Below are positions 45,501 to 51,391 of a stretch of DNA of 64,000 bases, piece by piece. The notes under the pieces are model-generated. The model saw nothing but the letters and a program-made list of their open reading frames with translations. It was not told the DNA's origin and did not search any database. The first letter of the stretch is position 1; every line of letters begins with the position of its first letter. Source of the stretch: Galaxea fascicularis (Eukaryota > Cnidaria > Anthozoa > Scleractinia > Euphylliidae); NCBI GenBank assembly GCA_948470475.1, contig OX419342.1:16838467-16902466 (forward strand), written 5' to 3'. A program made the translations under genes and the position numbers.

Positions 45501-47233
45501 GGATCCCTGATTTCCTGATTTGCTGAAAACAGTGTTGTTTCCGTTGTACACATTGAGGGTGTTTACTGTCGGTCCATACATGTGGTAATAAAATGTCAGA
45601 CAGGACATTTTCCCAACATCAGAAGGTGGCACGGAATACTCCAGCTTTGCTATATCTCCTTTCTTTCGTACATAAGCATACATATACATGTAGGATCCTA
45701 CCGGAAGAATGAAGGTGTCAGTATTCGTCAGTATTGTTAGCGATCTGTATTAATTCTGCAGGTTTGCCAGTCACATCCAACAGGGCCGTTTATACGAGAA
45801 AAATAATAGGAAGCTCATATAAGTCGTCCAAACTAGGCCATTATATGAGCTCGGCATTCATTTAACGCCAAATCCTCGAGTAAATGGTTCGCGTCCTGTT
45901 TACATCTTATTCGCGACTAATGCGTCACTTTTCGGTGGTTACCATAGCGACATGGCTGTGGCATGTAATTAATGAAATGGGGCGTGTCAGCAAGAAAACC
46001 CGACACCTGGCCATGAGAAAAAAGAAAAGACTCAGATATCAGCATCTCTTGAGATTAAATCTGCCCTTGAATTTGAAATTAATTTTAAGCAAGCAGATTA
46101 TCAGCTTAATTGTCTAATCAGATAGCCGAGAAATGTGCGAGGAGACCACGCCGCGGATCAAGAGGGTGTCGCGACACTTTCCGCTCACGAAATACGTGTT
46201 CCCGTACTGCATAAGGCGCGAACAAGCCGCCATCACATTTACGCGAGTGTTTTTGCGTCTTACGTAAGCAGCGGTTTACGTAGGCCGAGAATATACACGA
46301 AGAATGTATACCATATATACGCGCAGTTCGCGTCTTACGCAATGAATGGTTTATGTAAGCTGTGGGTTATTTTTGTCGTACAAACGGCCCTAATGTTATC
46401 GTTATCGTTATCGTTGTCGTTGTCGTTGTTGATATTGTCATCATTGTCATTATCGTTAGTTCATATATCATTTATTTCATATACATTATTCTCATAATCA
46501 CTACCATCATCGCCATCGTTATTACTGAGTACCGGTGTTAGTATGGGTGTTGTCATTGTCACTGTCATCGTTCTTGTTCGTGTTCTTGTTTTCGTCATCG
46601 TTATCGTTATCGTATCGTTACTATTATTAAATTAATTGTTATTGTTATTGTTCTTGTTTCAGCCACGTTTAATGAACTTTGAGTGGTGAATGCGAACAAT
46701 GGCACAGTCAATGAGTGCATCAAATTCAGTGACTGAATTGTTGTTAGTACGTAAATTAAATAACAACCATGAACATCAGCTTGCATCGCTTCTAATAACT
46801 TTTCTTGAGTTTCCTTATTCCTTATTCGTTGCGCATTCCACCACTCTTTCACCAATATATAACGACCAATCTTTGTAAAGTGTAGTCGTGATGCATTTAA
46901 TATAAGGGAATTAATCTATTCATGCCTACTGGATGTGACCTGACTTAGAAGCATTTGTGACTGTTAAGTTATTGATTTACAACCTGCCTGTGAATGGCTT
47001 CATCTGCAAGTAAGATGGAAATACAAGAGCCGTAAAAGGCATAAACGTTTAATGGTACATTTAGAGCAAAAACTAGCGATAGCTAAGCAGCGAAGATTAC
47101 AAACCATTCCCTCCGTGGTCCGATGATGGCCCTGAGCCATAAATGAGCGAACGACCTTTGTGAATCATCCAGTCAAAATCATCCTGGTCATTTTGACTCC
47201 AACCAGAGCATAATCCTTGATCAAAATTACAGC
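10555..47233 (-). CDS. Large single-pass receptor: MAM, repeated CUB-FN3-FN3 modules, transmembrane tail (5' end missing)
   Basis: Twenty-three exons on the minus strand join into one open frame of 1707 codons. From 5' to 3' they are 47105-47233, 45459-45697, 44941-45022, 44297-44453, 42755-42948, 41551-41844, 41148-41444, 37008-37164, 35614-35804, 34808-35101, 33799-34113, 32834-32984, 31157-31347, 26622-26912, 25703-26026, 23058-23220, 20494-20687, 19292-19585, 18726-19025, 17987-18146, 17043-17236, 11855-12121 and 10555-10799. All boundaries are GT/AG and all phases match. Domains by residue: MAM 1-150; CUB 151-267, 465-580, 784-897, 1103-1221, 1420-1537; FN3 elsewhere up to 1626; membrane helix and tail 1627-1707. 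It acts at the cell surface; adhesion or ligand binding is inferred from the domain set. No start codon or signal peptide was found, so upstream exons exist. It is expected to be functional, because no frame break is seen. Confidence 0.92.
11406..11599. mobile_element. MITE with inverted repeats, GCTTACCANNNGTCAGAACTG ends
   Basis: The left end GCGCTTACCATTAGTCAGAA and the right end, read in reverse (GGTGCTTACCACAGTCAGAA), match over about 30 bp with few differences. The centre has no coding capacity. It lies in the last intron of the receptor gene. Confidence 0.75.
11855..12121 (-). CDS. FN3 domain of the fifth (truncated) module, receptor exon 22
   Basis: The acceptor GTTTCAG precedes 12121 and the donor AAAAG|GTAGTT follows 11855; both are phase 1. 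The 89 codons include [13 protein letters not shown] and end in GQLYSTIKG. It aligns with the first-type FN3 of the other modules (start xPxWxxxxxx, then xWxNLT) but is shorter than the usual 97-98 codons and lacks the SPYTEYxVxVxGIN motif, with [19 protein letters not shown] in its place. It is the membrane-proximal domain. No second-type FN3 exon was found between it and CUB5 or the membrane exon. Confidence 0.82.
12160..15155. mobile_element. 3-kb non-autonomous element, copy 1 (second copy at 51.4-54.0 kb)
   Basis: It is nearly colinear with 51392-54024, from ATAGG(C/G)ACGCAATGCGTGC to CACAAAATAGCTCAA. The two ends share the inverted sequence TTGAGCTATTTTGTG. Copy 1 carries about 500 bp (about 13805-14305) that copy 2 lacks, and lacks about 180 bp that copy 2 has at 53217-53400. 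CACGTG-containing sub-repeats lie near 13104, 13145 and 13242. A minus-strand frame at 12393-12683 shares its last 40 codons with one in copy 2 but differs before that, so it is unlikely to be a conserved gene. The element sits in the intron just upstream of receptor exon 22, about 40 bp from the splice acceptor. Confidence 0.82.
15156..17042. other. Intron of the receptor gene with a short direct repeat
   Basis: This is intronic sequence between the CUB5 and last FN3 exons. A direct repeat of about 111 bp occurs at 15580-15690 and 15728-15838, both starting GAGAAGCATTTT and containing GTTTTGGTTGAGTTTTGA and CGAATTTATCGTGAAAA. No missing FN3 exon could be found here on either strand. Confidence 0.7.
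17043..18146 (-). CDS. CUB domain 5, two exons (17987-18146 and 17043-17236)
   Basis: The first exon encodes [13 protein letters not shown] and [10 protein letters not shown] and ends in phase 2 at GTGAGTAG. The second begins in phase 2 after TTTTCACAG with [10 protein letters not shown] and ends in phase 1. The fold signature of CUB is present: CxG near the start, CxW in strand 3, YLKIxDG and a hydrophobic final strand. Only the first pair of cysteines is kept; the second disulfide of classical CUB domains is absent. It forms residues 1420-1537 of the chained protein. Confidence 0.88.
18243..18288. repeat. Short inverted repeat, 13-bp arms
   Basis: CCATGGCGGATTC at 18243-18255 is the exact reverse complement of GAATCCGCCATGG at 18276-18288. 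It lies in the intron upstream of CUB5 and is probably the tip of a decayed MITE. Confidence 0.85.
18726..19025 (-). CDS. FN3 domain (second type), module 4
   Basis: The acceptor GTTTCCAG precedes 19025 and the donor GTAG|GTGGGT follows 18726; both are phase 1. The domain has [40 protein letters not shown] and a late [19 protein letters not shown]. The WDPLP..YxNGxLxGYxVYY pattern and the final SxxGxGP are the FN3 W and YxVxVxAxxxxGxG signatures. It spans residues 1320-1419. Confidence 0.93.
19292..19585 (-). CDS. FN3 domain (first type), module 4
   Basis: The acceptor CATTTTTAG precedes 19585 and the donor GGGG|GTAAGTACT follows 19292; both are phase 1. It has [12 protein letters not shown], the tryptophan in [10 protein letters not shown], and [18 protein letters not shown]. 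Several N-x-S/T sites (for example NVT, NIT, NTS, NTT) suggest heavy N-glycosylation, as expected of an ectodomain. It spans residues 1222-1319. Confidence 0.93.
20100..20157. repeat. Pyrimidine-rich (CCTT/CCCT)n tract
   Basis: A CCTTCCTCCCCTCC-type low-complexity run in an intron. Open frames over it on both strands are composition artefacts. Confidence 0.9.
20494..23220 (-). CDS. CUB domain 4, two exons (23058-23220 and 20494-20687)
   Basis: Exon one starts [13 protein letters not shown] and ends LYLLYDW plus TG. I chose the donor GTGAGTAC at 23057 over GTGGTGAG three bases upstream (on this strand) because both keep phase 2 but the former is the stronger consensus, and it restores a cysteine (DWC EYLK) at the usual third CUB cysteine. 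Exon two runs from [10 protein letters not shown] to TRDDSSG. Three of the four classical cysteines are present; the fourth is missing. The 2.4-kb intron holds a small MITE and an unrelated open frame. It spans residues 1103-1221. Confidence 0.9.
21671..21835. mobile_element. MITE with 36-bp inverted ends
   Basis: The left arm 21671-21706 (CCGAAAAGTTTGGGTCAGCC and on) pairs with the right arm 21801-21835. The innermost TCGGTGTAAAAACCTG matches perfectly. It lies in the intron that splits CUB4. Confidence 0.8.
22410..22715 (-). CDS. Hypothetical 101-codon open frame in an intron
   Basis: It starts at an ATG in good context (CAAGATGGC) and runs to FLKY without internal stops. The composition is protein-like ([20 protein letters not shown]) but no domain is recognised. 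It sits inside the CUB4 intron on the same strand as the receptor. The first 18 bases recur in inverted orientation at 22831-22848 with one difference, which suggests it may be part of a mobile element. It could be a processed fragment of an unknown gene or chance. Confidence 0.25.
   Translation of the reverse strand: MASKTVFSPSGKIDALQLTTADDYKRAINFFLTIGEPLVTKTNAINGADELSVPREQNRKYGWGQKTLGISHKEEANWLRHCVFHPPRGVKTLSKFLFLKY
23851..24017. mobile_element. MITE with ATAGAGAGTTTGCACG inverted ends
   Basis: The left end ATAGAGAGTTTGCACGTGAC and the right end in reverse (ATAGAGAGTTTGCACGACGG) match, and both arms contain GGAGGTACAAAAC further in. The 167-bp element has an AT-rich centre and no coding capacity. 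Confidence 0.82.
24840..25350 (+). pseudogene. Penelope-like element fragment: GIY-YIG endonuclease and 3' end
   Basis: The frame from 24840 to 25158 reads a zinc-finger-like CxxC part ([10 protein letters not shown]), [17 protein letters not shown] and [10 protein letters not shown]. This is the GIY-YIG endonuclease of Penelope-like retroelements (YxG and the R..REH helix). The frame then stops at TAA, short of the normal end. The following 150 bases include CGACGAAGGG-like sequence and CGCTCGAAACGTCAGC, which I know as the usual 3' tail of such elements in cnidarians. No reverse transcriptase is present, so it is a 5'-truncated copy. It lies in an intron, on the strand opposite to the receptor. 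Confidence 0.88.
25480..25520. repeat. (ATCGTT)n-like low-complexity tract
   Basis: ATCGTTATCGTTATCGTTAT and relatives in an intron; similar tracts occur at 35535-35560 and 46390-46620. Confidence 0.8.
25703..26026 (-). CDS. FN3 domain (second type), module 3
   Basis: The acceptor TTTCTCTCAG precedes 26026 and the donor ACAG|GTAATTG follows 25703; both are phase 1. At 108 codons it is the longest FN3 here. It has [20 protein letters not shown], a pair of cysteines in [15 protein letters not shown] within the C-C' loop, and [17 protein letters not shown]. The two loop cysteines are absent from the sister domains and may form a local disulfide. It spans residues 995-1102. Confidence 0.93.
26130..26285. 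repeat. (CAT)n and related microsatellite
   Basis: An extended CATCATCAT run with interruptions in an intron. The minus-strand open frame at 26071-26319 is an aspartate-rich translation of it and is not a gene. Confidence 0.95.
26622..26912 (-). CDS. FN3 domain (first type), module 3
   Basis: The acceptor GTTACTTTTAG precedes 26912 and the donor GATG|GTGCGTATT follows 26622; both are phase 1. There is no methionine near its start, so it is easy to overlook. It encodes [39 protein letters not shown] and [19 protein letters not shown], closely matching its sister domains. It spans residues 898-994. Confidence 0.9.
27769..27818. repeat. Short inverted repeat, GAGTTTCAGCCCGG
   Basis: GAGTTTCAGCCCGGGCT at 27769-27785 faces AGCCGGGCTGAAACTC at 27803-27818. 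A further CAGCCCGG follows. This is probably the end of a MITE. Confidence 0.8.
28320..29110. repeat. Cluster of three related MITE units in mixed orientation
   Basis: A unit of roughly 190 bp with CTAAATGGCCGGCAGTCC-type ends appears once in reverse (about 28335-28560) and twice forward (about 28660-28890 and 28930-29110). Shared internal phrases are GCAAGCGCTGGACTT, GATTCGACAATTTTTAG and ACGATGGTTTGG. Units two and three are about 90% alike by eye. The open frames over this stretch (28039-28769, both strands) are repeat translations. Confidence 0.82.
29166..29563. mobile_element. hAT-like MITE with CAGGGGCACCC ends
   Basis: The element begins CAGGGGCACCCAACGA and ends in its reverse complement. 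TTCCTT lies directly outside both ends (29160-29165 and 29564-29569), giving a 6-bp direct repeat. CAGNG-type termini are typical of hAT transposons, which normally make 8-bp duplications, so the class is uncertain. The inside repeats CCGAAAATTCTAG several times and has no gene. Confidence 0.78.
29736..30073. repeat. Inverted repeat, 19-bp arms 300 bp apart
   Basis: GATTTCCAGTCCGTACTGC at 29736-29754 faces its exact reverse complement at 30055-30073, with further patchy pairing outside. It is a likely MITE remnant in the large intron upstream of the module 3 FN3. Confidence 0.7.
30436..30677. mobile_element. MITE with GGCCCTGGCAAACGAGGACA ends
   Basis: The left end GGCCCTGGCAAACGAGGACA and the right end in reverse (GGCCTTGACAAACGAGAACA) match over about 30 bp. 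The inside repeats GGAAACATTTGT and GCGGACACA phrases in both directions. It is non-coding. Confidence 0.82.
31157..32984 (-). CDS. CUB domain 3, two exons (32834-32984 and 31157-31347)
   Basis: Exon one starts [14 protein letters not shown], contains [20 protein letters not shown] and ends in phase 2 at GTAAGAAA. Exon two starts in phase 2 with [11 protein letters not shown] and ends DIQSG in phase 1. The usual YLKIxDG motif is changed to WLFRIYDG. Only the first two cysteines of the CUB pattern remain. It spans residues 784-897. Confidence 0.88.
33437..33690. repeat. (GGAT)n microsatellite, about 250 bp
   Basis: A GGATGGAC/GGATGGTT mix grading into GGAGGGAC. It is open in all frames of both strands because the period-4 repeat lacks stops, giving DGWMDGW- or [11 protein letters not shown] artefact peptides. 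Confidence 0.97.
33799..34113 (-). CDS. FN3 domain (second type), module 2
   Basis: The acceptor TCCTTTTTTAG precedes 34113 and the donor ACAG|GTAATTAG follows 33799; both are phase 1. It has [35 protein letters not shown] and [19 protein letters not shown]. At 105 codons it spans residues 679-783. Confidence 0.93.
34556..34784. mobile_element. MITE with CCTGTATTAAGCGGTCAC ends beside a splice site
   Basis: CCTGTATTAAGCGGTCAC at 34556-34573 faces its reverse complement at 34767-34784. Additional CGGTCGCC and GGTCGCGG phrases lie just upstream at 34490-34510. The right end lies only 23 bp from the donor of the adjacent FN3 exon (34808). Confidence 0.8.
34808..35101 (-). CDS. FN3 domain (first type), module 2
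   Basis: The acceptor GCATTACAG precedes 35101 and the donor ACAG|GTATGCTG follows 34808; both are phase 1. It has [34 protein letters not shown] and [17 protein letters not shown]. It contains several N-x-S/T sites. It spans residues 581-678. Confidence 0.94.
35440..35530. repeat. (ATT)n/(CAT)n microsatellite
   Basis: A CATCATCAT run passing into TTATTATTA. Open frames across it give histidine, tyrosine or isoleucine runs and are artefacts. Confidence 0.95.
35614..37164 (-). CDS. CUB domain 2, two exons (37008-37164 and 35614-35804)
   Basis: Exon one starts [13 protein letters not shown], has [20 protein letters not shown] and ends in phase 2 at GTAAGTGC. Exon two starts in phase 2 with [11 protein letters not shown] and ends RRKIKSG in phase 1. 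The DYIKIIDG motif is close to the CUB consensus. Only the first cysteine pair is kept. The intron between the halves holds two large palindromes. It spans residues 465-580. Confidence 0.92.
35938..36099. repeat. Large palindrome A, arms of at least 57 bp
   Basis: 35938-35994 is the near-exact reverse complement of 36043-36099 (ATTTCCGAGTTCATGTCTGC outermost). The pairing continues weakly towards the centre (AATTAGTT). It could form a long hairpin; it is probably a foldback MITE. It lies in the intron of CUB2. Confidence 0.9.
36163..36390. repeat. Large palindrome B, arms of about 110 bp
   Basis: The centre is TTATAATTATAA at 36271-36282. Both arms carry AACGACACATTTGAATTTAC, CATGTTTCGGTCGTGCAACG and TTTGAAGTTACATTTGAA in mirrored order with few differences. 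It starts 63 bp from palindrome A. Confidence 0.92.
37212..37247. repeat. (AAT)n microsatellite
   Basis: Twelve AAT units just upstream of receptor exon 8 (CUB2 first half). Confidence 0.95.
37344..37555. mobile_element. MITE with CATGGC ends plus duplicated half
   Basis: The element 37344-37470 has mirrored ends (CATGGCTGCGCGGG on the left, CATGGCCGCTTGGG in reverse on the right) and mirrored CGAGTGCTGAA / TTTCAGCACGAG inside. The right half is repeated once in direct orientation to 37555 (GAGAGATACTTTCAGCACGA). It is non-coding. Confidence 0.82.
38340..39510 (+). pseudogene. LINE fragment with reverse transcriptase, intronic and antisense to the receptor
   Basis: The frames 38381-38641, 38667-38984 and 39026-39349 form one decayed RT. 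They carry motif A ([17 protein letters not shown]), motif C ([11 protein letters not shown]) and a C-terminal [19 protein letters not shown]. Motif B is damaged near 38600. The family resembles CR1/L2-type LINEs. It has at least two frameshifts and a missing 5' part. It ends about 160 bp before a (TCTA)n tail. It lies in the intron between FN3 of module 1 and CUB2. Confidence 0.88.
39515..39680 (+). repeat. (TCTA)n microsatellite, probable 3' tail of the LINE
   Basis: TCTATCTATC runs with TCTG variants directly follow the 3' region of the LINE fragment. Several LINE clades end in short tandem repeats instead of poly-A; the link here is inferred from position. Confidence 0.85.
40495..41025 (-). 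pseudogene. Penelope-like element fragment, minus strand
   Basis: Read on the minus strand, [11 protein letters not shown], then in shifted frames RPIPRTPSR, SSKPVARxFN and [14 protein letters not shown] match the Penelope fragment at 24840-25350, followed by CTCGAAACGTTAGC and GAATCCCTGTGCGGTGG. It is more decayed than the other copy. The two copies are in opposite orientation, about 15 kb apart, both in introns of the receptor. Confidence 0.85.
41148..41444 (-). CDS. FN3 domain (second type), module 1
   Basis: The acceptor TTTTTCTCAG precedes 41444 and the donor ACAG|GTAACTCT follows 41148; both are phase 1. It has [37 protein letters not shown] and [17 protein letters not shown]. It spans residues 366-464. 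Confidence 0.94.
41551..41844 (-). CDS. FN3 domain (first type), module 1
   Basis: The acceptor ACTTTCATAG precedes 41844 and the donor GGAA|GTGAGTC follows 41551; both are phase 1. It has [34 protein letters not shown] and [19 protein letters not shown]. It spans residues 268-365. Confidence 0.93.
42187..42342. repeat. Large palindrome C, arms of about 67 bp
   Basis: AATAGGCCATATTCGTATTC at the left and its reverse complement at the right enclose mirrored GAACTGGATCTAGCATGAAG and GACTCTTGCGGGGGA. The spacer is about 20 bp. It is a foldback MITE in the intron between CUB1 and the first FN3. Confidence 0.92.
42755..44453 (-). CDS. CUB domain 1, two exons (44297-44453 and 42755-42948)
   Basis: Exon one starts [13 protein letters not shown] and contains [18 protein letters not shown], ending FRYC plus AG in phase 2. 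Exon two begins in phase 2 and restores serine ([14 protein letters not shown]), then [11 protein letters not shown] and [15 protein letters not shown]. All four classical CUB cysteines are present, unlike the later copies, so this is the most typical CUB in the chain. It spans residues 151-267, directly after MAM. Confidence 0.93.
44941..47233 (-). CDS. MAM domain, three exons (47105-47233, 45459-45697, 44941-45022)
   Basis: Exon one starts after TCATCTTAG in phase 1 with [20 protein letters not shown], and ends in phase 1 at DHGGNG. Exon two continues [34 protein letters not shown] and [12 protein letters not shown] and ends in phase 0. Exon three gives [20 protein letters not shown] and ITDGICQ. 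This is the complete MAM pattern (CxFDxGxCxxW, SCLxFxYHMYG, GxIxIDDVxxxxGxC), about 150 residues as usual. MAM domains mediate adhesion or oligomerisation in receptor phosphatases, meprins and neuropilins. It is the first domain visible in this window. Confidence 0.94.
45782..46391. mobile_element. MITE with AGGGCCGTTTNTACGA ends, 610 bp
   Basis: The left end AGGGCCGTTTATACGAGAAA and the right end in reverse (AGGGCCGTTTGTACGACAAA) match. Inside, ACGCG/CGTAAG phrases repeat in both directions. It lies in the MAM intron between exons one and two. Open frames 45884-46117 and 46118-46342 lie within it and are not genes. Confidence 0.8.
46385..46660. repeat. (GTTATC)n-type low-complexity tract
   Basis: GTTATCGTTATCGTTGTCGT and related phrases over about 270 bp, directly beside the preceding MITE. 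Confidence 0.9.
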
Positions 47234-47239
47234 CTAAGA

Positions 47240-48865
47240 TGACGATATAAGTGGCAGTTAGAGTATATACATATACGTTGATACCAAAGTGACTTGAATT
47301 GGAATTTTCGCAGAGATACCCACCCCCCTTCAAGCCAAGGAATTTTTTGTTTTGTTTTTTTTTTTTTTTCTTGATGGGTTTCATTCCCGCTGGGGATCGG
47401 ACCTTTTTCAAGCTAGTTTGGCCTGAGTCACATTCATCATTCTTTGTCTTTGCACAGTAAAGTGCATAGAGAGAAGTACTGAGCGAGGGAATTGTGTCAT
47501 TATATTCATTGCTGGCCAGCCTCTCTCCAACCCGCCATTCACCTGCCCAACTGTTAAAAACGCTACAGCACCGTCATGCACAAATGGAACACTTACTATG
47601 TTCTCCCTTGTTGAACTGGATATGCCATAGCAAAACTGCCAAAAGAAATGACACACACAAAAGTCAAGCTCCTCGCTACAAAGATTAGAAGTACATGGGA
47701 TGGGGAAATTGTCTTATAAACGGTGTCCAATACGACCGTGTTGGTTTGTCAATGAAGGAGGCACTTTCATCTTTCTTGGATAGCAATGTGTAGAATACTA
47801 TTGCAAGCTATGTAACCACTCCTCCAGTAGTTTTACACGAGAAATTATGGCGCGACCATGTGTTTGTTAATGGAGCATTGATTAAACGAGTCAGTTATAT
47901 TGGATTCGGTTCAATGGTGCAGGAATATTACAAAATGGGATCAGTATCTAAACTAAATCATGATCACCAAAGTGTCTTTCGGTGGTAAACACTTACGCAC
48001 ATGGCCTAGTCCAGGAAAGGGAGCTTAAATACTGGTGTACAACCTATTTCGTAGCCTCCGGGGAAGATGGCGGGGATAAAGGAGCAATATGCCATAGAGC
48101 CGACTTTGAACATTCATATATATAGCGTCAAGTCATGAAGCAATACAGTATGCTTCCGCTACTTTTCTTTTCGAGCGAAGTCGAAAAATTGAACCGCATC
48201 GTGTTTTGTTTCCATACTTCTTTTCCCTCCTTAGCTGACTCACAGATGTAATTTATGGTTCATCATGATATGTGGCATTTCATTTCGCTTTCCAAAACAT
48301 TTACAGCCTTTGCTTCCAGTCACATAAGGATATAAATGTGACATTCATTTTGGTGTTTACACAAATTGAAACATCACGGCAGAAGTTGTCTCTTACTAAC
48401 CTTTCCAGTAAAACAGCAAGGCAAAATTTCTTTTCGTGTCGCAGCTTTGGATATCTCCTTATGTGTTCTGACGCTGGCTAGTATGAGCCTAGTGAAACAC
48501 GCGGATACACTGCGGAGATAAAATTATTGCCTCTCTATATTGATATATTTGATCCTGATAGATTGTCTTCCTTTCGAAGAAGCAGCAGTATCGTGACTTT
48601 TAAGCAATCTTAGGTCAATAAATATTGATATGACCACTATGTAAATGAGATTTAGATTAGACATTTGTCAAAGTCAGTTGGGGATCATTTATTTCGTTTC
48701 TCGGTCCGGAAAGCTTTCCCATTAACTAAAACGGCATATTTTCATGGCTAGTCTGACATGTTTCGTCTCTGCAAACTTTCTCTACAAACATTAGAAGTTT
48801 TTAGCGATAAACTAATTCAGTATTCATTAAAATTCATTAATGTTAAGTAAAACTTTTTTACAAAC
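47240..48865. other. Region upstream of the MAM exon: no further exon found
   Basis: Exon one of the MAM begins in phase 1, so an upstream exon must exist, but no signal peptide or extracellular domain was found here. A T-rich run at about 47349-47370 reads as poly-A on the minus strand and ends a sequence of about 300 bp containing GGTCCGATCCCC, faintly like a Pol III B box, so a retroposed element is possible. The rest is unassigned. Confidence 0.5.
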
Positions 48866-48867
48866 CA

Positions 48868-49375
48868 AAAATTTAGCCATAAATTAATGGCTAAATTATT
48901 TGTCTGTTACATATGTGAACCTAGATTTAGCCGTAAATTAACGGCTAAATTATTTATCTGTTATATATGTGAACTTAGATTTCGCCGTAAATTAACGGCT
49001 AAATTATTTGTCTGTAATGTATGTACACCTAGATTTAGCCGTAAATTAGCGGCTGAATTATCTGTTTGAAGTAGAAGTGAACATCGTTTGGCCGTAAATT
49101 AACGGGTTCATTATTTGTCTGTAATAGAAGTGAACTTAGATTCAGCCGTAAATTAACGGCTTAATTATTTGTCTGTAATGTGTGTGAACCTAGATTTCGC
49201 CGTAAATCGAAGGCTAAATTATTTGTCTGCAATATGTGTGAACCTGGATTTAGTCGTAAATTAACGGCTAAATTATTTGTCTATAATAGAAGTGAACCTG
49301 GATTTAGTCGTAAATTAACGGCTAAATAGTTTGTTTGTAAAAGAAGTGAACATCGATTTCGCCGTAAATAGGAGG
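48868..49375 (+). repeat. 60-bp tandem array with palindromic core, left copy
   Basis: About eight units of roughly 60 bp each contain TTTAGCCGTAAATTAACGGC and then TAAATTATTTGTCTG. The core GCCGTAAATTAACGGC is nearly self-complementary. The same array lies at 62542-62860 in the opposite orientation. The 60-codon open frame at 48887-49069 is a translation of the repeat. Confidence 0.93.
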
Positions 49376-50177
49376 CCCGTTTTAGGCCAGACGCCTTGTC
49401 TCAGACGGTATTGCGTCTAAACGATTTTACGTCTCTTGCACAAAAACGGCTGTCGAACGGACGTGTCAGTTCTAATCAAGAAGATTGGTTCGCGCTGATA
49501 TTTTACGGTGAATTTTAATGGAAATAGAAACCTTATGACTCCTCTGTTCGCTTTGTTTCCCAGATAGAGAATGCGAAATAGGAGCTTGTAAGGATTGGAG
49601 CATACTCAGTTTAATGTTCAAGATGATAAAAGAGATTCTAAAATCGAAATATAATTGATGATTTGCCTTTTTGCTTTTTTTTTAATCAATCATTAGATGA
49701 TATCATATCATATCATATATTATATTATATTATATAATATTATAGTGATCAATCATTTTTTAAATTATCTTAAAAACATGTCACAATTGGCTTGTACGTA
49801 TCTCAGTTGAAAAGCGCACAGTCCGATCATATCGATGACTGACGATGCTACAGTGAAATGCCATATTGTACTTTCTTTTAGTTAATTATTCTAGTTGATA
49901 TAGAAGTCTCTATTGTAACCCATTCACTCACGCACTCAATCACCCACTCTGTGCAGTCATTCCAGACCGGTATTCAATGGTTCATTTGGCGTCATCGAAA
50001 TTCATTTCTTAATATAGTTTGAGTTTACAATCAATCGAAATGGGTCGAATTTTCATAAGAAATTTCTCGTCACGATTCCAAAACGAAAAACGAACTGACT
50101 TGACAGTGCTACATTCAGTCACAGTCTTCAAATTAAAAATAAAAAACGTAACCACTTTTTTCTCAAAGTGACTTTGA

Positions 50178-50640
50178 GGAGTAAGTCGAACAGGGGAGAG
50201 GAAGGAATGAATCACTCTCCTGCTGGAGTAAACTCGAACAGGGGAGAGGAAAGAGTGAATCACTCTCCTGCTGGAGTAACTTGAACAGAGGACAGGAAGG
50301 AGTGAATCACTCTCCTGCTGGAGTAACTTGAACAGAGGACAGGAAGGAGTGAATCACTCTCCTGCTGGAGTAACTCGAACAGAGGACAGGAAGGAGTGAA
50401 CTGACGTAGCTTATATAATGTTACAGTTCTATTGTTATATATAAGCAACGTGTTTAGCCGATCCTTTGTGTATGGCAATATCTGGTGTCCTGCTCTCGGA
50501 GTAGCACGTGTTTTAGAGACTCGCATCAAAAGTGGTTACTCATGAATATTTGACTCAAGTTTACTTCATGAATCACTCTCCTGCTGGAGTAACTCGAACA
50601 GAGGAGAGAAAAGACTGAATCACTCTCCTGCAGGAATAAG
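50178..50640. repeat. 47-bp minisatellite
   Basis: The unit GAGTAACTTGAACAGAGGAC... CACTCTCCTGCTG begins near 50178, 50225, 50274, 50321 and 50368. A further unit and a half lies at 50568-50640 after a unique insert. Units share AGTGAATCACTCTCCTGCTG. Minus-strand open frames here are repeat translations. Confidence 0.93.
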
Positions 50641-51217
50641 CCAGTGGAAAAGAGATGAGACAGAATAGCACTTTCCAGATACGAGGCACAGAGCAAAACT
50701 TACTGACAGTACAATTGACGTTATGAGTTAATAAAACGAACAACAATTCTCCATAAGTTATAAAAAAAGTTTTAATAGCAAAGAGGAGAAGATGGCGCAC
50801 AGATGAATAAATCCTTTGCGGTCTTTGTGATTGGCATACATGTACACCCCTTTCTGAATTAAAGAAAAAACTATTAGTAACCACAGGTTAGAAAGTGCGG
50901 GCCTGAATGCACTTGAAGAGCTTTTCTTTAGATGTTGGCAATAGAGAAGATGGTAATGCGTGCCTTGTTTTGAAAGCGTGACAGAAAATTGGCGTTACTT
51001 TCGATTCTCACTAGTTAGCTAATTAAATATTCGAACAAGGAAGGAAGAAGGCGCCGGTCGCGGAGGAATGTTTATTTGCTCAAAATTGAGGCAAAATCTT
51101 TCAGAGATGCAAGACAGGACATTAATAACAACAACAACAACAACTTCATTTACATTCACAATTCAACATATAAGTGAAGACTACCTGCAAAATAGCAAAG
51201 CTAGTCGAGGCAGGTAG

Positions 51218-51390
51218 TATGAAAGAACGTGTCAATTACATATTAATTAAATATTATTCTAATGACAAAAGATAAACAATAATTACAAATGTACAGACAT
51301 TAATTACAGAAATAAATACAAAACATAATATACAGTAGTATGAGAAACGTGTCAATTACATATTAATACAACATTATTCTAATAACAAAA
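51218..51390. repeat. 120-bp direct duplication in the LINE 3' UTR
   Basis: GAACGTGTCAATTACATATT at 51225 recurs as GAAACGTGTCAATTACATAT at 51344, and the following bases match through ACAAAAGATAAA. The second copy is cut by the inserted element; its continuation (CTACAAAAGTACAGACTGAT) resumes at about 54033. This shows where the insertion took place. Confidence 0.85.
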
Positions 51391-51391
51391 G

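Noticed and set aside
47408..47656. Minus-strand 82-codon frame just upstream of the MAM exon, considered as the receptor's signal-peptide exon
   Set aside because: It has no clear signal peptide or phase-1 donor; the sequence is followed by a poly-A-like run and looks retroposed.
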